Position numbers and translations under genes: made by a program. A stretch of DNA of 5,511 bases from Kiritimatiellia bacterium (GTDB taxonomy: Bacteria > Verrucomicrobiota > Kiritimatiellia > RFP12 > UBA1067): positions 1-5,511 of the forward strand of contig JAKSOY010000272.1 of the NCBI GenBank assembly GCA_024405255.1, read 5' to 3'. The notes under the pieces were generated by a model. The model did not search any database. It worked only from the letters and a program-made list of their open reading frames with translations, and was not told the DNA's origin. Positions 1-5,261 of the stretch are shown in pieces; position 1 is the first letter of the stretch, and the number at the start of each line of letters is the position of its first letter.

Positions 1-16
1 CGACGGGAAGTGGCAA

Positions 17-1216
17 ATGTGGACAACCTGCTTATCATCATTCCAACATTCGCGTACTGTCCATTGCCCGTTGTGCACTTGTTGTGGTATAATTAAAGAT
101 ATCAGAACAAAGGCAGATGTCGATGCAATCAACCAAATCGTAAAGGACGCAGCAGATGGAAAAATCAGAATCAAGCCTTACTCCAGAGAGGAAATCTCGG
201 CTGGAACGCGTTTTGGCGGACCATCCCTCGGCGCGTGTCTTGTCGTCGCGCGAGGACTTTCAGGAGTCAATGAAGCTGGCATGGCCTGGAATAATGGAAA
301 GAGCGAAGGCCAGGGCAAACAGATTGAGGCGCTACTACGGTTGGCCGGAACTTTCGTAGACGATATATATTCGTTCATTGAAAGTCGTGCGACAGACAAT
401 GTGGTTGAGTTAGATGCAGGGGGTTCGTCTGTAAAGGTTTTTTCAGACTTTAACACAGTCTGGAAAATTAGGCCTCTTGCCTGTGTAGACGAAGACTTCG
501 GCGGAGCAGTCCATGACTTCAACGACATTCTGCTTTCGAATGCCGTTCTCGGAGAACGTTTCGCATCCAGGATGGTCGGCGGGCGCAAATACGACGGCCA
601 GCTGGCGATGATCCTGGAACAGCCGTATGTAGAGATCCCTCGTACACGCGAAATGAAGCAGATGATCTTCGACTTCATGGCCGAGAACGGCTTTGAGCAG
701 GAGGAATACAACGATGACTGTTTCAGCAACGGACGCATCAATCTTCGCGATGTTGTGATAAGAAATGTTGGCGTCAAGGACGGAAAGTTGTTCATCTTCG
801 ATCCGCAGGCGTCTTATACGAAGGAATGTCTCGAATCGCAAGGCGTGTTGTTCTCGACGCCCGAACTCGACCCGAAGCGCAGCGAAGAAAAAGAAAAAAT
901 CCAAGCCTTGTTCGAACAACACCAGATGAATTCCGGTGACGTACCCTACTTTGACTTGGATTCGGCCCGTATTATAGCACAAAACTTCTTGAATCCGCAA
1001 GTTGGTAATTTGGAAAATACCGAAATAGATTGCGATTGCGTTGGAGCAGTTGCCTCGTTGCACGATCAGATGGGAAATGGTATAATACCTATCATGATAA
1101 TTGAGAGAGAAAGAGAGGTATTTTTTGGGAAGACCGTGAAGATGTGTGCAGTCGTCTTGGAAAATAACAAGGTACGTCGGTTGGTGAGCGAAGATGTCTA
1201 TGGACGCAGATATTAA
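17..1216 (+). CDS. Divergent kinase-fold protein (polyvalent-protein kinase type); 5' end uncertain
   Basis: The 399-codon frame encodes what looks like a small divergent protein-kinase-fold enzyme, of the type found in polyvalent proteins of mobile elements and in free-standing bacterial relatives. Seen: a Val-rich strand leading to a candidate beta-3 lysine (K150, context TVWKI); a hinge-like ILEQPYVE (199-206); a catalytic loop with D245 and N250 in the Asp-x4-Asn spacing; and a DFG-like FDP with metal-binding D262. The usual HxD histidine is replaced (LRD). Residues about 50-115 (a GG-x-ACLVVARG stretch and a later TFVDD) resemble the N-terminal lead-in of that family. The last 95 residues are not recognised. 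Residues 1-32 are Cys/Ser/Thr-rich and do not look coding. The frame is open to the left window edge, and no ATG or GTG occurs between 20 and 280; the next internal ATG is 281. Composition is AT-richer, with ATA and AGA codons, unlike the genes that follow. The substrate is unknown. The kinase assignment rests on motif reading only. Confidence 0.6.
   Translation: MWTTCLSSFQHSRTVHCPLCTCCGIIKDIRTKADVDAINQIVKDAADGKIRIKPYSREEISAGTRFGGPSLGACLVVARGLSGVNEAGMAWNNGKSEGQGKQIEALLRLAGTFVDDIYSFIESRATDNVVELDAGGSSVKVFSDFNTVWKIRPLACVDEDFGGAVHDFNDILLSNAVLGERFASRMVGGRKYDGQLAMILEQPYVEIPRTREMKQMIFDFMAENGFEQEEYNDDCFSNGRINLRDVVIRNVGVKDGKLFIFDPQASYTKECLESQGVLFSTPELDPKRSEEKEKIQALFEQHQMNSGDVPYFDLDSARIIAQNFLNPQVGNLENTEIDCDCVGAVASLHDQMGNGIIPIMIIEREREVFFGKTVKMCAVVLENNKVRRLVSEDVYGRRY
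64..93 (+). promoter_or_regulatory. Putative sigma70-type promoter with extended -10
   Basis: The -10 hexamer TATAAT (88-93) is a perfect consensus and is preceded by TGG (85-87), which makes an extended -10. A partial -35, TTGCCC (64-69), lies 18 nt upstream. Transcription would start near position 100. The site falls inside the 399-codon kinase ORF if that ORF begins at ATG 17, so either the real translation start lies further right or the match is fortuitous. The local DNA is AT-rich, which raises the chance of a random match. Confidence 0.4.
156..359 (+). CDS. Possible small ORF overlapping the kinase frame (doubtful)
   Basis: This 67-codon ORF lies in a different frame of the same strand as the kinase. 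In its favour: ATG 156 has a Shine-Dalgarno-like AAGGA (143-147) eight nucleotides upstream, it sits about 55 nt after the predicted transcription start of the 64-93 promoter, and its codons avoid AT-ending forms reasonably well. The product would be basic and helical, rich in Arg, Glu and Ser, ending in RRYYGWPELS. Against it: the kinase frame over the same bases has family-like sequence, so both can hardly be under full selection. If it is real, the kinase would begin at ATG 281 and overlap it by 79 nt. I do not recognise it. Confidence 0.22.
   Translation: MEKSESSLTPERKSRLERVLADHPSARVLSSREDFQESMKLAWPGIMERAKARANRLRRYYGWPELS
1058..1086 (+). promoter_or_regulatory. Putative internal promoter for the SNF2-SWIM genes
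   Basis: The sequence has TTGCAC (1058-1063), a 17-nt spacer, then TATAAT (1081-1086) preceded by TGG, again an extended -10. It lies within the 3' part of the kinase gene, about 110 nt before the helicase start codon. Initiation near 1093 would give a leader of about 100 nt. This would let the helicase and SWIM genes be expressed without the kinase. The -35 matches only in its TTG half, and the region is AT-rich. Confidence 0.4.
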
Positions 1217-3863
1217 GTCGCCCGAAGTGATTCTCCGTCCCGACGGGCATCTGGGCGGGATGGGGTTCGACGGCGACGACGGGGCGGGGCTGCTGGCGCT
1301 GTTGACGGCCCGCGCCTCATCTGACGCCAACGCCGTGCGCGCCTACTTCCGCCGTCTGGCCGCTGACCACGTGCGGCGGCTTGTCGCCGTAGCTGAAGAC
1401 GGCTGTATGCCGACAGACGAGGCGTTGGCGCGTTGTCGTCCCGATGCGCTTGCGCGCCTCGCGCTCCTTGCGGCGTTGCCGCCGATGACGGGTGGTGAAT
1501 ACTGGACGGACGCATCGCTCGGAGCGCTCTATGATCGGCTTGAGCAGGCGATCGGCGCGGCAACAGAAAAAGCCGGCGGCGACTTTCTTGCCTTCGTGCG
1601 TTCGCTGGGCTCGGGTTGGCGCGACGTCGGCAAGGTGACGCTGCATCTCGCGGAGAACAAGGGCGACCGCAGCGGGACTCGTCCCTTCGCGTTTCTCGCC
1701 ACGTTCGTCCATCAGTCGGACGCCGATGGTCAGGCGCGCCATCTGCCGCTCTCCGCCGCGCTCAAGGCCTTCTCCGCACGGCCTGCGACGCTGAAGCGCA
1801 TTCTCGCGCCGCTGGAGGAGGCGGGGCGGACGGATCCCTTTCTGACGGCGCTCCTCGAATCGCGGCGCATCTTCCAGCCGTGTGCATTGACGATCTCCGA
1901 GGCGTATCGATTCCTGAAGGGAATCGAACGCTACGAAGAAGCGGGGATTCTGGTGCGCACCGGCAAGCTGTGGGCGAAGCAACCCACGCGCGCCCAGGTG
2001 TCCGTCTCCGTCGGGAAGACGCCCGGCGGCGGACTCACCGCGCAGTCGCTCTGCACTTTCGATGCGCAGGTGACGGTGAACGGCGCACCGCTCTCGCCGG
2101 AGGAGCTGGAGGCGCTGATGAACGCGCGCGACGGGCTCGTGCGTATCCGCGGCGAATGGGTGGCCGCAGATCCCACGCACATCCGCGAACTGCTCGATCG
2201 CTGGCAGGCGGCGAAGCGGCTCGCGGGCGAGGATGGCATCACGATGGCCCAGGCGCTACGGCTTCTCGCGGGTGGCGGGCTCGACGGCGTTGCGTCTGCC
2301 AGAGCCGATACAGACGACGCGACGGCTGTGCGCGCCACGGGCGAATTGCAGGAACTCCTTCGCGACCTCCTTGCGCCGGAAGGTGTCCGTGCAACTGCGT
2401 GTCCGAATGGACTCGACGCGATTCTGCGCCCCTACCAGCGCGTCGGCGTGGACTATCTCAGGCGCACGACCGGGGCGGGGCTCGGCGCGTGTCTTGCAGA
2501 CGACATGGGCCTCGGCAAGACCCTGCAGGTGCTCACGCTCATCGACCTCTGGAAGCAGCACGGCGAAATCGCGCCGCTGCCCGTGTTGATCGTCATGCCC
2601 GCCTCGCTGCTCGCGAACTGGCGTGCGGAGGCCGCGAAGTTCACGCCCGACCTGAAGGTGGGCGTCGTCCATCCAAGTGATGCGGCGTGGCGTGTGTGGG
2701 CCGCAGCGTTTTCATCGAAACCGCCCTTTCGGGATTACCTTGAAAAATACGATCTCGTATTGACCACCTACGGACAGTTCACGCGGCTGAAGGAACTGGC
2801 GAAACTGCCGTTTGCGGCCGTCATTGCGGATGAGGCGCAGGCGATCAAGAACCCCGGATCAGGGCAGAGTCGAGCGCTTCGTTCCGTTGTCTCGCCGCGT
2901 CGCCTGGCGCTCACCGGCACACCGGTCGAAAACCGGCTCACCGACCTCTGGAGCATCTTCGACTTCATCAATCCCGGTCTGCTTGGATCGCTCACGTCCT
3001 TCACCAAGGCGACGGCGAAGACGACCGATTTCTCCGTCGTGCGCCGTCTCACGCGTCCGTTCATCCTACGCCGCCTGAAGACCGACAAGTCGATCATTGC
3101 CGACCTGCCGGACAAGACGGAGCTCGACGTCTCGACCGCGCTCTCGCCCAAGCAGGCGCTGCTCTACCGGCGCACCGTCGAGGAGCTGCGCCAAGCGCTC
3201 GACGAGATGAAGGGCGAGGAGGGCGTGACGATCAAGCGCCGCGGCCTCGTACTCGCCTATATGCTGAAGTTCAAGCAGATCTGCGACCATCCGTCGCTCT
3301 ACCTCGGAACGGAGGCATTCAAGCCGGAGGATTCCGGCAAGTTCCTCGTCCTTGGAGAGCGCGCGGCAGAAGTGGCGTCCCGCCAGGAGAAGATGCTCGT
3401 CTTCACCCAGTATCGCGAGATGACGGGGCCGCTTGCGGACTATCTTGCGACGGTGTTTGGACGCGAGGGACTGGTGCTGCACGGCGGGACGCCGGTCGCG
3501 ACGCGCGGCAAGCTCGTCAAGGCGTTTCAGGATCCGCTCGGGCCGCCGTTTTTCGTCCTTTCGGTGAAGGCGGCCGGCACGGGGCTCACCCTCACGGCGG
3601 CGAACCATGTCGTCCACTTCGACCGCTGGTGGAACCCGGCCGTGGAGAACCAGGCGAGCGACCGCGCCTACCGCATCGGGCAGAAGCGCAACGTGCTCAT
3701 CCACAAGTTCGTGACGCCCGGCACGCTGGAGGAGCGCATTGACGCGATGATCAAGGAGAAGCAGTCGCTCGCGGATTCGCTCTTTTCGGACGGCGGCGAG
3801 AAGCTCATCACCGAAATGGGCGACGCCGAGCTGATGGATTTCGTCAGACTCGCCGATTCATAA
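1194..3863 (+). CDS. SNF2-family DNA-dependent ATPase/helicase with bacterial SNF2-associated (DUF3670-type) domain
   Basis: This 889-aa cytoplasmic Swi2/Snf2 ATPase is expected to translocate on double-stranded DNA and remodel protein-DNA complexes. Residues about 225-365 match the bacterial SNF2-associated domain (DUF3670), with the typical LSPEELEALMNARDGLVRIR stretch. The RecA-like core follows: LRPYQRVGVDYL (411-422), Walker A DDMGLGKT with K442, motif Ia VLIVMPASLLANW (464-476), Walker B DEAQ (546-549), motif III LTGTP (573-577), motif IV MLVFTQYREM (734-743), motif V VKAAGTGLTLTAAN (791-804), RWWNP (811-815) and motif VI with R824 and R827 in RAYRIGQ. All catalytic positions are intact and the length is normal for the family. 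The first 200 or so residues are not recognised. ATG 1194 and ATG 1200 are both possible starts; a weak GGTGAG (1183-1188) suits 1194. Either overlaps the kinase stop, so translation is probably coupled. The SWIM gene follows 29 nt after its stop. Similar architecture: Bacillus YwqA. Confidence 0.94.
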   Translation: MSMDADIKSPEVILRPDGHLGGMGFDGDDGAGLLALLTARASSDANAVRAYFRRLAADHVRRLVAVAEDGCMPTDEALARCRPDALARLALLAALPPMTGGEYWTDASLGALYDRLEQAIGAATEKAGGDFLAFVRSLGSGWRDVGKVTLHLAENKGDRSGTRPFAFLATFVHQSDADGQARHLPLSAALKAFSARPATLKRILAPLEEAGRTDPFLTALLESRRIFQPCALTISEAYRFLKGIERYEEAGILVRTGKLWAKQPTRAQVSVSVGKTPGGGLTAQSLCTFDAQVTVNGAPLSPEELEALMNARDGLVRIRGEWVAADPTHIRELLDRWQAAKRLAGEDGITMAQALRLLAGGGLDGVASARADTDDATAVRATGELQELLRDLLAPEGVRATACPNGLDAILRPYQRVGVDYLRRTTGAGLGACLADDMGLGKTLQVLTLIDLWKQHGEIAPLPVLIVMPASLLANWRAEAAKFTPDLKVGVVHPSDAAWRVWAAAFSSKPPFRDYLEKYDLVLTTYGQFTRLKELAKLPFAAVIADEAQAIKNPGSGQSRALRSVVSPRRLALTGTPVENRLTDLWSIFDFINPGLLGSLTSFTKATAKTTDFSVVRRLTRPFILRRLKTDKSIIADLPDKTELDVSTALSPKQALLYRRTVEELRQALDEMKGEEGVTIKRRGLVLAYMLKFKQICDHPSLYLGTEAFKPEDSGKFLVLGERAAEVASRQEKMLVFTQYREMTGPLADYLATVFGREGLVLHGGTPVATRGKLVKAFQDPLGPPFFVLSVKAAGTGLTLTAANHVVHFDRWWNPAVENQASDRAYRIGQKRNVLIHKFVTPGTLEERIDAMIKEKQSLADSLFSDGGEKLITEMGDAELMDFVRLADS

Positions 3864-3880
3864 ATTTGGTAAAAAAGTGT

Positions 3881-3885
3881 GAGGA
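3881..3885 (+). promoter_or_regulatory. Ribosome binding site deciding the SWIM gene start
   Basis: GAGGA lies seven nucleotides before ATG 3893, which is ideal Shine-Dalgarno placement. It argues for ATG 3893 over the in-frame TTG at 3866, whose upstream sequence overlaps the helicase stop and has no ribosome binding site. Confidence 0.75.
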
Positions 3886-3892
3886 ATTGAAA

Positions 3893-4888
3893 ATGGGCAG
3901 ATACGGTTATTACAGTTACTTCCCGCAGCAGATGACGAAGTGGGAGAAGTCCGAGAAGGCGGCGAAGACGATTGCGCGGCTCACGAAGAAGGGACAGGTG
4001 CTCTCGCCGGTGCCAGAGTTCTCCGGACGCATCGCCAAGACCTTCTGGGGCAAGGCCTGGTGTGACAACATCGAATCGTACCGCGACTTCGAGTATCGTC
4101 TGGAGCGTGGACGCTCCTACGTGCGCAGCGGGGCGGTGATCGACCTCCAGATTGCGTCGGGCAAGGTAACGGCATTGGTGATCGGAAGCGGACGCAATCC
4201 CTACGAGGTCGTCATTACCATCAAGCCCATGGTCAAGGGCAGGTGGGACGAACTCGTCAAGCGGTCCGCCGGCAAGATCTCTTCGCTCATGGCACTCGCG
4301 CAGGGGAAGCTACCGTCCGAGCTGCTGCAGGACTTCTGCAATCCCGAGACGGGTCTCTTCCCGAAGCCGCGCGAGATCCAATTCGACTGCAGCTGCCCCG
4401 ACGGGGCGAACTGCTGCAAACACGTCGCCGCCGTCCTCTACGGCATCGGCGCGCGGCTCGATGTGGATCCCACGCTCTTCTTTACCCTGCGCGGCATCGA
4501 TCCCGCAAGCATCGTCGGTGCGGACGTCGTTGACACGCTCACCGAGGGTGCGGCAAGCGAAATCGCGGCGGATGATCTCGGTGACGTCTTCGGAATTGCG
4601 CTTGATGGCGAGATTCCGGTTGAAGCGGAACTCTCCGCGAAGGAGGAGAAGCCGAAGGCATCCGTAGTCCGAGCGGGCTGTCAGAAGAAGTCGGAGGTCA
4701 CGAAAGTCCCCGTCAATTCCGAGGGCGATGATGGCGCGTTGATGAAATCGGTGCGGCTGCGCCTTGGATTGAGCCAGGCCGAGATGGGAAGACGTCTCGG
4801 TACCTATCAGGCCGTCGTTAGCCAGATTGAGCGGGGCAAGGCCCGTCTGCGTAAAGGTTGGGCGGAACGTCTGCGCGGGATGGCGTAA
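3893..4888 (+). CDS. SWIM zinc-finger protein with C-terminal XRE-type helix-turn-helix
   Basis: This 331-aa protein has three parts. Residues about 45-113 carry the conserved N-terminal block of SWIM proteins that partner SNF2 helicases (IAKTFWGKAWCDNIESY, then RGRSYVRSGAVIDLQI and GKVTALVIGSGRNPYEV). The SWIM zinc ligands follow: C166, C168, C175 and H177 in CSC-x6-CKH. SWIM fingers bind DNA or protein. A variable acidic and Lys-rich linker (about 205-280) leads to residues 283-331, which read as a Cro/C1-type helix-turn-helix: LGLSQAEMGRRLG for helices 1-2 and YQAVVSQIERGK for recognition helix and cap. That HTH is not part of the core family I know (compare Bacillus YwqB). ATG 3893 is chosen for its GAGGA site; a TTG at 3866 would add nine residues. 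The gene sits 29 nt behind the helicase, so the two proteins probably act together. The HTH may target the complex to specific DNA or autoregulate the operon (inference). Confidence 0.92.
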   Translation: MGRYGYYSYFPQQMTKWEKSEKAAKTIARLTKKGQVLSPVPEFSGRIAKTFWGKAWCDNIESYRDFEYRLERGRSYVRSGAVIDLQIASGKVTALVIGSGRNPYEVVITIKPMVKGRWDELVKRSAGKISSLMALAQGKLPSELLQDFCNPETGLFPKPREIQFDCSCPDGANCCKHVAAVLYGIGARLDVDPTLFFTLRGIDPASIVGADVVDTLTEGAASEIAADDLGDVFGIALDGEIPVEAELSAKEEKPKASVVRAGCQKKSEVTKVPVNSEGDDGALMKSVRLRLGLSQAEMGRRLGTYQAVVSQIERGKARLRKGWAERLRGMA

Positions 4889-4896
4889 GACAGTTT

Positions 4897-4916
4897 GAAA
4901 AACAACCCTTCGGGCC
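4897..4916 (-). terminator. Weak intrinsic-terminator-like site for the minus-strand genes
   Basis: Read on the minus strand, GGCCC-GAA-GGGTT can form a short stem (three GC pairs plus two G-U wobbles) with a GAA loop, followed by G and five T residues. It lies about 130 nt beyond the stop of the minus-strand hypothetical ORF and just beyond the plus-strand SWIM stop. The stem is short, so this is tentative. I see no canonical plus-strand terminator after the SWIM gene. Confidence 0.28.
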
Positions 4917-4918
4917 TG

Positions 4919-4945
4919 GTACTGGCAATCCTCCATTGCGGGTAC
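4919..4945. other. Imperfect inverted repeat (hairpin) between convergent genes
   Basis: GTAC (4919-4922) pairs with GTAC (4942-4945) and GCAAT (4925-4929) pairs with ATTGC (4935-4939) around a CCTCC loop, with one T-G wobble and one G-G mismatch between the two stems. No T-run follows on either strand. It may help end transcription between the convergent genes. Confidence 0.4.
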
Positions 4946-4970
4946 TCGCTGTGGCCATGGTCAAAAGAAT

Positions 4971-4996
4971 AAAAGAGGAAAAAGAGGAAAAAGAGG
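4971..4996. repeat. Three tandem copies of a 9-bp purine unit
   Basis: AAAAGAGG (4971-4978) is followed by two exact copies of AAAAAGAGG (4979-4987 and 4988-4996), giving a pure A/G strand of 26 nt. It lies in 4889-5042, the only stretch of the window without a credible gene. Each unit contains an AGAGG that resembles a Shine-Dalgarno sequence, but no credible gene follows at the right distance. Confidence 0.8.
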
Positions 4997-5042
4997 GCTC
5001 TTCAGGCACAAGTGTGGGTCGATACACGCCGCATAAGTTCAT

Positions 5043-5261
5043 TTACCCCCGGTGTTTGCGGGCCCGTTCCGCCTTCTCCCAGGGCGCCGAATTTCGATCG
5101 ACGGGCAGAACGGCATGATTCGGAACCATGAGTTCCGTGACCGCGCAGACGAAAGCGGGTCGTCCGTATCCGCCGCCCTCCGGCCGATTCTGTTCCGCAT
5201 TGAAATCAAACTTCCTAACACCCGAACAGTCCTCCCGGAAAAACGCCTTGTGAGAATTCAC
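5043..5261 (-). CDS. Hypothetical small protein
   Basis: The frame reads from GTG 5261 (72 codons), or from ATG 5270 (75 codons), to TAA at 5043-5045. The GTG start overlaps the TGA of the upstream minus-strand gene as GTGA, a common arrangement for translational coupling. Codons are unremarkable, with few AT-rich rare ones. The product is hydrophilic, with no signal peptide or membrane segment, and ends in an Arg/Lys-rich stretch (WEKAERARKHRG). No domain is recognised and there is no Shine-Dalgarno sequence, so it could also be a gene remnant or non-coding. Its composition is much less GC-rich than the gene it follows. Confidence 0.35.
   Translation of the reverse strand: MNSHKAFFREDCSGVRKFDFNAEQNRPEGGGYGRPAFVCAVTELMVPNHAVLPVDRNSAPWEKAERARKHRG

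Noticed and set aside
443..1330. Long minus-strand ORF opposite the kinase gene (295 codons)
   Set aside because: Antisense shadow: it crosses the kinase-helicase border, has low-complexity Phe and Arg runs, and shows no domain.
1616..2680. 354-codon plus-strand ORF in another frame inside the helicase gene
   Set aside because: Arg/Ala-rich out-of-frame translation of the helicase, with no motifs and no ribosome binding site.
1317..3704. Long minus-strand ORFs opposite the helicase (1317-2180 and 3066-3704)
   Set aside because: Arg-rich shadow frames typical of GC-rich coding DNA; the plus strand holds an intact SNF2 protein with every motif.
3866..3892. TTG start for the SWIM protein, adding nine residues
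   Set aside because: There is no ribosome binding site for TTG 3866, whereas ATG 3893 has GAGGA at seven nucleotides and begins with the expected compact N-terminus.
4310..4936. 208-codon minus-strand ORF opposite the SWIM gene
   Set aside because: It is antisense to the SWIM finger and HTH codons, which explain the sequence fully.
4961..4996. CRISPR-like or att-like array at the purine repeat
   Set aside because: The units are 9 bp with no spacers, no cas genes or integrase lie nearby, and no tRNA gene is seen in the window.
4818..5042. 74-codon minus-strand ORF starting directly after TAA 5043
   Set aside because: It overlaps the SWIM gene end. Its SSFSSF run is just the purine repeat read in antisense, and there is no ribosome binding site or recognisable domain.
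4957..5118. Small plus-strand ORF beginning MVKRIKEEKEEKEG
   Set aside because: Its charged start is the 9-bp purine repeat translated. There is no ribosome binding site before ATG 4957, and the frame runs into the minus-strand ORF.
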